A stretch of 64,000 bases of DNA from Pseudomonas fortuita (GTDB lineage Bacteria; Pseudomonadota; Gammaproteobacteria; Pseudomonadales; Pseudomonadaceae): positions 4,629,501 to 4,693,500 of the forward strand of contig NZ_CP114035.2 of NCBI RefSeq assembly GCF_026898135.2. Reading direction: 5' to 3'. Numbering within the stretch: position 1 is the stretch's first letter; each line of letters opens with the position of its first letter. Shown one piece after another: positions 48,899 through 57,330 of this stretch. The position numbers and the translations under genes were made by a program. The notes beneath the pieces are model-generated. The model saw only the letters and a list, made by a program, of their open reading frames with translations. It was not told the DNA's origin and made no database searches.

Positions 48899-49792
48899 TC
48901 AGCCCACGTTCAACTGGCTTTTCAACAGATCACGGAAGGTCTGGATCAGCGGTTCACGGCTACGCCCACGGCGAATGATCAGCGAGAACGGCGCCTGGTA
49001 GCCAAAGGTGGACGGCGACAACACGCGCAAATCCCCCTTGTCGACCCAAGCCTGGGCATAGTGCTCGGGCAAGTACCCGATATAGGCGCCGGACAGGATC
49101 AGGATCAACTGCGCTTCCATACTCTCCACCGTCGCCGCGCTGTGCTTGAAGCCATGCCGGGCCAGCTCGGCCTGGCTCCAGTAGCCGCGCCCGACCATGC
49201 GCTGCTGCGTCACTACCGGCTCGGGGATGCGCCGTTCGGTATACAACGGGTGGCGGCTGCTGCAATACAGCCAGTGCTGTTCACGGTACAACGGCTGATA
49301 GAGCAGGCCGCTCATGCGCGAGGAGAACGCACCGATGGCCAGGTCCAGTCGGTTGTCCTGAACGCCCAGTTGCAGCTCGTAAGGGCTGGACACCGACAGG
49401 TGCAGGTGCACCGCCGGGTGCTCCTGGCTGTAGGCGCCGATGGCTTCGGCCAACGGCAAGGCCCGGTCGCCGACCGTGGAGTCGATAACCCCGAGGTTGA
49501 GGGTGCCACGCAACTCGCCCTTGAGGGCAGCGGCATACTGCTCGAAGCCATCCAGTTCGGCCAGAAGCCGCAGGGTCTCCTGGTGGAACAGCTCGCCCTT
49601 GCTGGTCAGGCTGAAACCGCCACGGCCGCGGTGGCACAGCACGATGCCCAGCGCGCCCTCCAACTGGCTCATGTAGGTGCTGATGGCCGAGGTCGACAGG
49701 TTCAACTCGCGCTGGGCGTTGGCGAAGCCCTGGTGGCGCACCACGCTGACAAAGATGCGCAGCAGTTTCAGGTCGGGCAAGGTCGAGGCCAT
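48899..49792 (-). CDS. gbuR: LysR-family regulator of guanidinobutyrate use (GbuR)
   Basis: This 297-residue LTTR has a wHTH of VRHQGFANAQRELNLSTSAISTYMSQLE. It is divergent from gbuA, 225 bp away, as GbuR is in P. aeruginosa, where it activates gbuA with 4-guanidinobutyrate. A 22-bp inverted repeat lies in between. Naming is by context and general similarity. Confidence 0.85.
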   Translation of the reverse strand: MASTLPDLKLLRIFVSVVRHQGFANAQRELNLSTSAISTYMSQLEGALGIVLCHRGRGGFSLTSKGELFHQETLRLLAELDGFEQYAAALKGELRGTLNLGVIDSTVGDRALPLAEAIGAYSQEHPAVHLHLSVSSPYELQLGVQDNRLDLAIGAFSSRMSGLLYQPLYREQHWLYCSSRHPLYTERRIPEPVVTQQRMVGRGYWSQAELARHGFKHSAATVESMEAQLILILSGAYIGYLPEHYAQAWVDKGDLRVLSPSTFGYQAPFSLIIRRGRSREPLIQTFRDLLKSQLNVG

Positions 49793-49847
49793 GGTGCAAC
49801 GGTTCCGCAGGTGTATTTGCGCGCAGTCTAACCGCTCTGCCCGTCTT

Positions 49848-49869
49848 TAGTTCAGAAATTCCTGAACTA
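49848..49869. promoter_or_regulatory. Inverted repeat between gbuR and gbuA, probable GbuR operator
   Basis: Perfect 8-bp arms TAGTTCAG and CTGAACTA flank a 6-bp centre AAATTC. The centre is 67 bp upstream of gbuR and about 160 bp upstream of gbuA. It has the dyad form of LysR-type sites. Confidence 0.6.
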
Positions 49870-50017
49870 AGTATTTGTCGGTAGCGATTCTTCCCCGGCA
49901 CTACCTTCAGCAGACTTGGCCGAAATGTCCCTGCCCGCCGGCAAAACCACACGTGAGAGGCGCGCGGCGGCACAGGTTCGAACAAACACAACAATCGACC
50001 GACTGATGAGGCCCACC

Positions 50018-50968
50018 GTGGACAAGACTCTCCACCAACCACTGGGCGGCAACGAAATGCCGCGTTTCGGCGGCATCGCCACCATGCTCCGTCTCCCCCA
50101 CCTGCAAAGTGCTCAAGGCCTGGATGCTGCCTTCATCGGCGTGCCCCTGGACATCGGTACCTCGCTGCGTTCCGGCACCCGTTTCGGCCCGCGGCAGATC
50201 CGCGCCGAGTCGGTGATGATCCGCCCCTACAACATGGCCACCGGGGCCGCACCGTTCGACTCGCTGTCGGTGGCCGACATCGGTGACGTGGCGATCAACA
50301 CCTTCAACCTGCTGGACGCCGTACGCATCATCGAAGAAGCCTACGACGAAATCGTCGAGCACAATGTCATCCCGATGACCCTGGGCGGCGACCACACCAT
50401 CACCCTGCCGATCCTGCGGGCGCTGCACAAGAAGCACGGCAAGATCGGGCTGGTGCACATCGACGCCCACGCCGACGTCAACGACCACATGTTCGGCGAG
50501 AAGATCGCCCACGGCACCACCTTCCGCCGCGCCGTGGAAGAAGGCCTGCTCGATTGCGACCGTGTGGTACAGATCGGCCTGCGCGCCCAGGGCTACACCG
50601 CCGATGACTTCAACTGGAGCCGCCGCCAGGGCTTCCGCGTGGTCCAGGCCGAAGAGTGCTGGCACAAGTCGCTGGAACCGCTGATGGCCGAAGTGCGGGA
50701 AAAGGTCGGCGGCGGCCCGGTGTACCTGTCGTTCGACATCGACGGCATCGACCCGGCCTGGGCGCCCGGTACCGGCACCCCGGAAATCGGCGGCTTGACC
50801 ACCATCCAGGCGATGGAGATCATTCGCGGCTGCCACGGCCTGGACCTGATCGGTTGTGACCTCGTCGAAGTCTCCCCGCCTTACGACACCACCGGCAATA
50901 CCTCGCTGCTCGGTGCCAACCTGCTGTTCGAGATGCTCTGCGTGCTTCCGGGCGTCGTGCGTCGTTAA
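50018..50968 (+). CDS. gbuA: Guanidinobutyrase (agmatinase/arginase superfamily)
   Basis: This 316-residue ureohydrolase has Mn-binding motifs LGGDHTITLP, HIDAHADVNDH and SFDIDGIDPAWAPGTGTPEIGG. It closely resembles P. aeruginosa GbuA, which splits 4-guanidinobutyrate to GABA and urea; agmatinase annotation is a common alternative. A GTG start (VDKTLHQPLGGN) is chosen because GATGAGG lies 6 nt before it. It is divergent from gbuR and followed by a symporter. Confidence 0.88.
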   Translation: MDKTLHQPLGGNEMPRFGGIATMLRLPHLQSAQGLDAAFIGVPLDIGTSLRSGTRFGPRQIRAESVMIRPYNMATGAAPFDSLSVADIGDVAINTFNLLDAVRIIEEAYDEIVEHNVIPMTLGGDHTITLPILRALHKKHGKIGLVHIDAHADVNDHMFGEKIAHGTTFRRAVEEGLLDCDRVVQIGLRAQGYTADDFNWSRRQGFRVVQAEECWHKSLEPLMAEVREKVGGGPVYLSFDIDGIDPAWAPGTGTPEIGGLTTIQAMEIIRGCHGLDLIGCDLVEVSPPYDTTGNTSLLGANLLFEMLCVLPGVVRR

Positions 50969-51099
50969 CACCGCTACACCCCGGCAGGAGCCATGAGGGA
51001 GGGCCACAGAGGCCCGCCAACAACACGACAAGACCGCCGGCGGCCGTGGCCGCCCGCGTGGTCGATCTCGCCATAATAAAGATAATCGGGAGAACCCCA

Positions 51100-52479
51100 A
51101 TGGCCTTGGACATCATTGTTGTAATGATCTACACCGCCGGCATGCTCGGGCTTGGCTGGTACGGCATGCGACGTGCAAAAACCCATGAAGACTACCTGGT
51201 AGCCGGGCGCAACCTGGGCCCTGTGCTGTACATGGGCACCATGGCCACCACCGTGCTTGGTGGTGCTTCTACCGTGGGCACCGTGCGCCTGGGCTACGTC
51301 CATGGCATCTCCGGCTTCTGGCTATGCGCGGCCCTTGGCCTGGGCATCATCGCCATCAACCTGTTCCTGGCCAAACCGCTGCTGCGCCTGCGCATCTTCA
51401 CCGTGACCCAGGTGCTTGAGCAACGCTACAACCCGACCGCACGCCAGGCCAGCGCCGTGATCATGCTGGCCTATGCGCTGATGATCGGCGTCACCTCGAC
51501 ACTGGCCATGGCCACCGTATTGCAGGTGCTGCTGGACCTGCCCTTCTGGGCTTCGCTGCTGCTCGGCGGCGGTGTGGTGGTGCTGTACTCCACCATTGGC
51601 GGCATGTGGTCGCTGACCCTTACCGACATCGTCCAGTTCGTGATCAAGACAGTCGGCCTGATGTTCATCCTGTTGCCCGTGTGCCTGTACAAGGCAGGTG
51701 GCTGGGACACCTTGGTGGCCAAGTTGCCAGCGGCCAGCTTCCAGCTGACCACCATTGGCTGGGACACCATCATCACCTACTTCCTGATCTACTTCTTCGG
51801 CATCCTCATTGGCCAGGACATCTGGCAGCGGGTGTTCACTGCGCGTGACGAAAAGGTTTGCCAGCGTGCCGGTACCGTCGCCGGTGTGTACTGTGTGGTG
51901 TACGGCCTGGCCTGCGCCGCCATCGGCATGGCCGCGCATGTGCTGATGCCCGACCTGGCCAACCCGAACAATGCCTTTGCCGAGATGATCAAGAGCACCC
52001 TGCCCGATGGCATCCGTGGCTTGCTGATGGCCGCGGCCCTGGCGGCCATGATGTCCACCGCCAGCGCCGGCCTGCTGGCGGCCTCGACCACTGTGACCGA
52101 GGACCTGCTGCCCAAGCTGCGTGGCGGCAAGCAGTCGAGCCTGGGCATGAGCCGCCTGTTCACCCTGCTCACCGGCCTGGTGGTGCTGGGCATCGCGCTG
52201 ATGGTGAACGATGTGATCAACGCGCTGACCCTGGCCTACAACCTGCTGGTCGGCGGCATGCTGATCCCGCTGATCGGGGCGATCTTCTGGAAGCGTGCAA
52301 CCACCGCTGGCGCGATTGCCAGCATGTCGCTGGGCTTTGCCACCGCGCTGCTGTTCATGTTCAAAGACGGGCTGGAGGCCAATACGCCGATCTACTACAG
52401 CCTGGCGATCGGCTTGGTGAGCTTTGTGGCGGTTAGCCTGATGTCTCGCAAAACAGTCGGTGCGGTGAATCTGGCCTGA
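51100..52479 (+). CDS. Sodium:solute symporter (SSS family)
   Basis: This 459-residue protein has about 13 hydrophobic segments and the SSS signature GVVVLYSTIGGMWSLTLTDIVQFVIK. It lies 131 bp after gbuA in the same direction, as the symporter PA1418 lies near gbuA in P. aeruginosa. It may import guanidino compounds or polyamines. GGGAGAACCCCA precedes the ATG. A strong terminator follows. Confidence 0.88.
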   Translation: MALDIIVVMIYTAGMLGLGWYGMRRAKTHEDYLVAGRNLGPVLYMGTMATTVLGGASTVGTVRLGYVHGISGFWLCAALGLGIIAINLFLAKPLLRLRIFTVTQVLEQRYNPTARQASAVIMLAYALMIGVTSTLAMATVLQVLLDLPFWASLLLGGGVVVLYSTIGGMWSLTLTDIVQFVIKTVGLMFILLPVCLYKAGGWDTLVAKLPAASFQLTTIGWDTIITYFLIYFFGILIGQDIWQRVFTARDEKVCQRAGTVAGVYCVVYGLACAAIGMAAHVLMPDLANPNNAFAEMIKSTLPDGIRGLLMAAALAAMMSTASAGLLAASTTVTEDLLPKLRGGKQSSLGMSRLFTLLTGLVVLGIALMVNDVINALTLAYNLLVGGMLIPLIGAIFWKRATTAGAIASMSLGFATALLFMFKDGLEANTPIYYSLAIGLVSFVAVSLMSRKTVGAVNLA

Positions 52480-52534
52480 CATTAGCCTCAAGCCCTATCG
52501 CCGGCAGGGATAACACTAAACTCCAAGACACAAA

Positions 52535-52570
52535 AAAGGCCGCAGCACCCACCCAGGTGCTGCGGCCTTT
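52535..52570. terminator. Bidirectional terminator
   Basis: The perfect 15-bp arms AAAGGCCGCAGCACC and GGTGCTGCGGCCTTT have a 6-nt loop and A/T flanks on both sides. It ends the symporter gene on the plus strand and the PA1414-like gene on the minus strand. Confidence 0.93.
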
Positions 52571-52578
52571 GTCTTATA

Positions 52579-52707
52579 TCAGCGGCGACGCGGCTGGCGT
52601 TTGCGCTGCTCTTCATCAGTCGGGATCGGCACCGGCTGCAAGGGTGGTGGAATCAGCCCCAGGGCGACCGCCAGGTCGTGGAGCCAGTTGGACAGTGGTT
52701 TATTCAT
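52579..52707 (-). CDS. PA1414-family small protein / possible SicX-like sRNA locus
   Basis: This 42-residue frame starts MNKPLSNWLHDLAVALGLI, continues PPPLQPVPIPTDEEQRK and ends with a basic tail. The ATG follows AAGGGGGCATT. It resembles PA1414 of P. aeruginosa, which also lies near gbuA. From memory, that locus yields the oxygen-responsive sRNA SicX. An Anr-like box lies about 120 bp upstream and a strong terminator follows the stop, so a transcript of about 250 nt under low oxygen is likely. Whether the peptide or the RNA is the main product is open. Confidence 0.78.
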   Translation of the reverse strand: MNKPLSNWLHDLAVALGLIPPPLQPVPIPTDEEQRKRQPRRR

Positions 52708-52821
52708 AATGCCCCCTTGACGGGTCAGCCTCACGGCGAATCAATCCTGGGATGGTTCATACAGATCATAGCCTGATGTCCTGTACTACGCATGCCTATG
52801 CTCTTACAGATAAGGGCCATT

Positions 52822-52835
52822 TTGACGCGGATCAA
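52822..52835 (-). promoter_or_regulatory. Anr/FNR box upstream of the PA1414-like gene
   Basis: On the minus strand it reads TTGATCCGCGTCAA, one mismatch from TTGAT-N4-ATCAA. About 30 bp downstream, CATAGG is a fair -10 element for a class II FNR promoter with the start near 52788. The box overlaps the last codons of the upstream LysR gene. Confidence 0.65.
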
Positions 52836-53725
52836 GCCCTGGCGCCGCATTCCGACGACTGGTTAATCGTTTCGCTTTGTTGCAGGTCGATCCATGCCTG
52901 CAGATTCGCCCCACGCATGCCCTGACGCCACATCAGCCAGGTGACCGCCTGATCGAACGGCTGCTGCAGCCGGTGCACCCTCACCCGGTCACGCCCAGGC
53001 AGGCTGTCGAGCATCGATTGGGCCATCATCGCCACGCCTGCGCCCGCGATCACGCAGGCCAGCATGCTCTGGTACGACTCGATCTCCATCACCCGGCCCA
53101 TGGGCGTGTGGGCATGGGCATACCACGCCTCCAGACGCATGCGGTAAGAACAGCCCTGGCGGAAAGTGAACACCGCCTTGCCCGCCACATCCCTGGCGGT
53201 TTGCACCGCCGGGTGCTCGGGGCTGGTGATCAGCACCAGTTGTTCCTCGCACAACGGCACGCCATCCAGCCCGGCCAGGTTCGGCGGGCCATCCACCAGG
53301 GCAGCGTCCAGGGTGTGGCCAAGCAGGCCCTCCAGCAGCTCGCCGCTGGGCGCTGCGCGCACCTGCAGGTTTACTGCGGGGTAGGCCTGGTGATAACGCG
53401 CCAGCAAAGCTGGCAGGTGGGTGGCAGCCGTGCTGTACATGGTCCCCAGCACGAAGTCGCCGGCCGGCTCGCCGCCGCGTACAGCGGCCAGCGCCTCGTC
53501 GCGCAAGGCCGACAGGCGGTTGGCGTACTCCAGCAGCACCTTGCCCGCCGGCGACAGCTGCAGCCGTTGGCGCTCGCGCAGGAACAACTCGACACCCAGT
53601 TGCTCCTCAAGCTGGCGAAGGCGCGTGGACAGGTTGGACGGCACCCGATGCAGGCGCTCTGCAGCACGGGTGACTGAGCCTTCCTCGGCCACAGCCTGAA
53701 AGATACGCAGCTGGCTGAATTCCAC
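52832..53725 (-). CDS. LysR-family regulator
   Basis: This 297-residue LTTR has a wHTH (GSVTRAAERLHRVPSNLSTRLRQLEEQLG) and a CysL-like effector domain. A GTG start (VEFSQLRIFQAVAEEG) is chosen because GGAGAATGCT precedes it; a TTG four codons upstream is the alternative. It is divergent from a YbfB/YjiJ MFS gene, its likely target. Confidence 0.85.
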   Translation of the reverse strand: MEFSQLRIFQAVAEEGSVTRAAERLHRVPSNLSTRLRQLEEQLGVELFLRERQRLQLSPAGKVLLEYANRLSALRDEALAAVRGGEPAGDFVLGTMYSTAATHLPALLARYHQAYPAVNLQVRAAPSGELLEGLLGHTLDAALVDGPPNLAGLDGVPLCEEQLVLITSPEHPAVQTARDVAGKAVFTFRQGCSYRMRLEAWYAHAHTPMGRVMEIESYQSMLACVIAGAGVAMMAQSMLDSLPGRDRVRVHRLQQPFDQAVTWLMWRQGMRGANLQAWIDLQQSETINQSSECGARA

Positions 53726-53761
53726 AGCATTCTCCAAAACAGAACAACTTGATCATCATTA

Positions 53762-53776
53762 TTCAATTTTATTGAA
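53762..53776. promoter_or_regulatory. Palindrome between LysR gene and MFS gene
   Basis: TTCAATTTTATTGAA has perfect 6-bp arms around TTT and contains a T-N11-A LysR box. It lies in the 106-bp divergent promoter, 37 bp from the LysR start and 56 bp from the MFS start. Confidence 0.55.
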
Positions 53777-53831
53777 AATGAAACCACCCTAACCTGCCAG
53801 TCATCGCTTAATTCCACGCAGGAGACCTGTC

Positions 53832-55001
53832 ATGTCGCCACTCACTCAACTGTTGGCCAGCGCCGTGGCGTTGATGATGGCCATGGGCATCGGCCGTTTC
53901 GCCCTCACACCGCAACTGCCGCACCTGATCGCCGAAGGCCAGTTCGATCTGACGGTCGCCGGGCTGGTCGCGGCCGCCAACTACCTGGGCTATTTCATTG
54001 GCGCGGTGGACGCCATGTTCGCTCGCACACCCGGCCAGGTGCGCCTGCGCCTGCACGGCGGGCTGTGGCTGTGCGTACTGCTGACCCTGGCCTCATGGGC
54101 CGCCGACGGTTTCTGGAGCCACCTGCTGCTGCGCTTTGGCACCGGCGTGGCCAGTGCCTGGGTGCTGGTGATGATCACCAGCCTCAGCCAGCAGGTAGCC
54201 AACGCCCACAACCGCCAACGGCGGGGTGCCTTGGTGTTTGCAGGCCCCGGCCTGGGCATTGCCCTGACCGGGCTGTTGGCACTGCTGGCGCATCTGCTGG
54301 GGCTGGGTTCGGCAGCACTGTGGTTGATCTACGCCGTGGCTGCGCTGGTGATGCTGCTGGCAGTACGGCCTTGGCTGCCACGCGCTCTGCAAGCTGCCCC
54401 CACTCCCTCGCCAGCGCACCCGGGCCCGGCCCGCAGCGCCGGCATTGGCCGCCTGGCGCTGGTATATACGCTGTACGGCGTGGGTTACATCCTGCCGGCC
54501 ACTTTCCTGTCGCAAATGGCCAACCAGCAGTTCCGCGGGCAGTGGATGGCCGACCTGTTCTGGCCGGCGTTTGGCCTGGCGGCAGCGCTGGGGGTGGTGC
54601 TGGTGAGCTTGCGCCGTAACGGGCGCACCTCGGTCTGGCTGACCGCCACCCTGTGGTTGCAAGGGCTGGGCGTACTGGCCTGCCTGGTGGGCGGCGGGAT
54701 CGGTTTGGCGCTGGGTGTGGTGCTGTGTGGCGGGCCGTTCCTGGCCTGCATGCAATTGGTGATGCAACGCTCGCGGGAGCTGGCCCCGCATGCCACACAG
54801 CGCAATGCCGGGCTGCTGACTGCGTGCTTTGCCCTGGGGCAGTTGAGCGGGCCGTTGCTGGCGGCGGTCAGCAGCCATTACAGCGGCGGCCTGCAGCCGG
54901 CGTTGATGCTGGCGGCGATGGGGCTGGGGCTGGCGGGCGTGCTGGTGATCTCCAGCGGGCAGCGTATCCAAGGTTGCCAGGCGGCAACCCGCTCAGCCTG
55001 A
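53832..55001 (+). CDS. YbfB/YjiJ-family MFS transporter
   Basis: This 389-residue protein has about 12 hydrophobic segments. The family start MAMGIGRFALTPQLPHLIAEGQ and NYLGYFIGAVDAMFA match the YbfB/YjiJ group. Substrate is unknown. GGAG precedes the ATG. Confidence 0.87.
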   Translation: MSPLTQLLASAVALMMAMGIGRFALTPQLPHLIAEGQFDLTVAGLVAAANYLGYFIGAVDAMFARTPGQVRLRLHGGLWLCVLLTLASWAADGFWSHLLLRFGTGVASAWVLVMITSLSQQVANAHNRQRRGALVFAGPGLGIALTGLLALLAHLLGLGSAALWLIYAVAALVMLLAVRPWLPRALQAAPTPSPAHPGPARSAGIGRLALVYTLYGVGYILPATFLSQMANQQFRGQWMADLFWPAFGLAAALGVVLVSLRRNGRTSVWLTATLWLQGLGVLACLVGGGIGLALGVVLCGGPFLACMQLVMQRSRELAPHATQRNAGLLTACFALGQLSGPLLAAVSSHYSGGLQPALMLAAMGLGLAGVLVISSGQRIQGCQAATRSA

Positions 55002-55048
55002 TTAATTGGTTTTGCCTGTACCGGCCCTATCGCCGGCACAGGCAACCT

Positions 55049-55975
55049 TCAACCCACCAGCTTGCGCAATTGTTGCTTCACCCAAGGCTCGGCACTCACC
55101 AGAACCACGCCCAGCAACACCAACAGCGCGCCGATCACGAAATTGACGCTTAGCGGCTCGTCCAGCAGCAGCACCCCAAAGGTCACCCCGAACAGCGGTG
55201 TAATGAACGAAAACACCGCCAGGTTGGACGCCAGGTACTTGCGCAGCAACCAGAACCAGGTCAGGTAGCTGATGAACGACACCACAATGCCCTGGAACAG
55301 CACACTGCCCATCGCCAAGGGTGTCAGCGATACAGCGCCGATCTGCCCGCTAAGCAAGGCAATCAGCAACAGGCCTGTAAACCCCACCGCCAGCTGATAG
55401 AACAAGGTCAAGGTAGCCGGTGCTTCCGACAGCCGCGAGCAGCGCACCACGACTGTAGTAGCGCCCCAGGCCAGCCCGGCGATCACGCCAAAGGCATCAC
55501 CCAGCAGCATGCGTCCATCCATTTCCTCGAACGACATGCCGCCAGCAAACGCCATGGCAATGCCACCGAAGGCCAACAGAATGCCCAGCCACTGCAACAA
55601 CCGCAGGCGCTCGCTGGGCAGCCGAAAGTGCAGGCCCAACGCGGTAAAAACCGGCGCGGTGTAGAGGAACACGGACATGTGCGCCGCCGACGTCAGCTTC
55701 AGGCCCTCGGCAATGAACAGGAATTCCACGCCAAATAACCCGCCCGCGAGCAACCCGGCCCGCCAGGTGATGCCAACCTGCTCCCAGCCACCGCGCCAGC
55801 ACAGCATCAGCGCCACCAGCACAGCGGCAATGCCATTGCGCAGCGCAGCCTGCATCACCGGCGCAATGTCGACCGCGGCGGTCTTGATCAGCACCTGCTG
55901 GCAACCCCAGATCAGGCACAGCCCCAGCATCACCTGAAAGGCAAAGGCGTCTGGGTTCTTGCGGACCGCGCTCAT
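55049..55975 (-). CDS. EamA/DMT-family transporter
   Basis: This 308-residue protein has 10 hydrophobic segments and two EamA domains (MLGLCLIWGCQQVLIKTAAVDIAPVMQAALRNG; GVIAGLAWGATTVVVRCSRLSEAP; FLTPLFGVTFGVLLLDEPLSVNF-like). Substrate is unknown. It is convergent with the MFS gene. Confidence 0.9.
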   Translation of the reverse strand: MSAVRKNPDAFAFQVMLGLCLIWGCQQVLIKTAAVDIAPVMQAALRNGIAAVLVALMLCWRGGWEQVGITWRAGLLAGGLFGVEFLFIAEGLKLTSAAHMSVFLYTAPVFTALGLHFRLPSERLRLLQWLGILLAFGGIAMAFAGGMSFEEMDGRMLLGDAFGVIAGLAWGATTVVVRCSRLSEAPATLTLFYQLAVGFTGLLLIALLSGQIGAVSLTPLAMGSVLFQGIVVSFISYLTWFWLLRKYLASNLAVFSFITPLFGVTFGVLLLDEPLSVNFVIGALLVLLGVVLVSAEPWVKQQLRKLVG

Positions 55976-56081
55976 AGGCGGGCCTCAGGGGTGTTCGCAG
56001 GCATGGGCATAGGCTCGGCAGTCTTCAGAAGCTACCGATTATCGGGCTTCCCTACCCGCTGTTGCCAGCCTCAAAACGACC

Positions 56082-56477
56082 TCAAGCGATCTGCGCCTTC
56101 GAAGACACCTGTTCGAAGGTGGCTTCATCCAGCGCATCCGCCTGTTCGTCCAGCACCTGGCGCGGGTGTTCGAAGCCCGGGATGCTGCTGTCGATCAGGC
56201 TCAGCAAGCGTAAACCACGCTCGGTCAGCACAAAGTTTTCGCCATTGCCGCCCTCTTCTTCAGGCCGGCTTTCGATGAAGCCACGCTCGAACAGCAGCTT
56301 TTCATACTCACAAGCGTGGGTTTTAAGGTGATCCAGATCCCCCACCGGCTCACCCTTGGCGGCCTGGGCCGCGGCGTGCTGTTCGGCATAGGGGCGTGGC
56401 GTAAAGCTATGACCGGCGCCGTTCTGCACTTCGTGCAGCAAACGTTCGATCAGGTCCCAATCGTAAGCGATGCTCAT
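56082..56477 (-). CDS. DUF2513-like small protein
   Basis: This 131-residue protein starts MSIAYDWDLIERLLHEVQNG after AGCAGGAGCCCGTAGCC. The YDWDLIERLLHEV start, the HLKTHACEYEKLLFERGFIES core and LTERGLRLLSLIDS suggest a winged-helix fold as in DUF2513 proteins, which often occur on mobile elements. No function is known. It lies next to, and divergent from, a toxin-antitoxin pair. Confidence 0.6.
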   Translation of the reverse strand: MSIAYDWDLIERLLHEVQNGAGHSFTPRPYAEQHAAAQAAKGEPVGDLDHLKTHACEYEKLLFERGFIESRPEEEGGNGENFVLTERGLRLLSLIDSSIPGFEHPRQVLDEQADALDEATFEQVSSKAQIA

Positions 56478-56626
56478 GGCTACGGGCTCCTGCTGTGGAC
56501 GGAAGGGGTACACAGGTTGGGACCTGCCGACGCAAGCGGTGTTCCGAAAGATGAAGGCTGGATGGATGCCACGGTCTGAAGCCGCGTAGGTAGCAATAGA
56601 CAGAAACCATTTGCTGCCTCGCCTGG

Positions 56627-56644
56627 TGTAGTTTATAAACTACA
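56627..56644. promoter_or_regulatory. Perfect 18-bp palindrome, probable toxin-antitoxin operator
   Basis: TGTAGTTTATAAACTACA is fully self-complementary and ends 8 bp before the toxin ATG. It includes a TATAAA-like -10 region. Antitoxins of this type repress their own promoter through such dyads. Confidence 0.75.
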
Positions 56645-56652
56645 TTCACTCG

Positions 56653-56955
56653 ATGAAGAAAATCGAATCCAGCAGTTTCAGGCATTGGGTGACCGGACTA
56701 CGGGACTTAAGCGCCAGAGCCCGAATCATTTCTCGGATCAACCGGTTGATGGAGGGTCTGCCGGGCGACGGATCTCCGGTAGGCCATGGCGTGAGTGAGC
56801 TCAAAATTCACTATGGTCCCGGCTATCGGGTGTACTTCCATCAGACGGGCAGCACCTTCGTCATTCTGCTCTGTGGCGGCGACAAAAGCAGTCAAAAGCG
56901 AGACATCAAGGTTGCCCACCAGATTCTGCGTTCGTGGAGGATGCAAAATGACTGA
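56653..56955 (+). CDS. RelE/ParE-superfamily toxin (HigB-like addiction-module killer protein)
   Basis: This 100-residue protein has the fold pattern FRHWVTGLRDLSARARIISRINRL, GHGVSELKIHYGPGYRVYF and VILLCGGDKSSQKRDIKVAHQIL, typical of the type II killer-protein subfamily that cleaves mRNA at the ribosome. The toxin gene comes first and overlaps the antitoxin gene by 8 bp, as in higBA. Its ATG lies just after an 18-bp palindrome, and no good ribosome-binding site is visible, so it may be read from a leaderless or very short leader mRNA. Confidence 0.85.
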   Translation: MKKIESSSFRHWVTGLRDLSARARIISRINRLMEGLPGDGSPVGHGVSELKIHYGPGYRVYFHQTGSTFVILLCGGDKSSQKRDIKVAHQILRSWRMQND

Positions 56956-57241
56956 AACCTTCTCTGAATTCGATCCTGCCGCGTACCTCACTACACCTGA
57001 AGCAATCGCGCAGTTCATGACCGATGCACTTGAAACCGGCGATGCCAGCTATGTCGCTAAAGCTGTCGGCGTGGTTGCACGTGCCAAGGGCATGAGCGAA
57101 CTGGCGAAAGAGACGGGGCTGTCCCGAGAGCAGCTTTACAGGTCATTCAGCGAGCATGGCAACCCCACGCTGAAGTCGTTTCTGACCGTGATGAAGGCAT
57201 TGGGAATAGACATGACGGCGCGGCCTCACCTCGCTGGCTGA
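56948..57241 (+). CDS. HTH antitoxin of the addiction module
   Basis: This 97-residue protein has the start FDPAAYLTTPEAIAQFMTDALETGD and an XRE-type HTH (MSELAKETGLSREQLYRSFSEHGNPTLKSFLTVMKALGI). It is the usual partner of the preceding toxin subfamily. The HTH domain probably binds the palindrome upstream of the operon. Confidence 0.88.
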   Translation: MTETFSEFDPAAYLTTPEAIAQFMTDALETGDASYVAKAVGVVARAKGMSELAKETGLSREQLYRSFSEHGNPTLKSFLTVMKALGIDMTARPHLAG

Positions 57242-57330
57242 CAACGCATCTGCGCCATCGGTCGCCAAGGTTGAACTTGCTTGCCGCCGCATCGTTCCAC
57301 CGCGCATAGCCACCGCTAGAGGTAAAAAGG

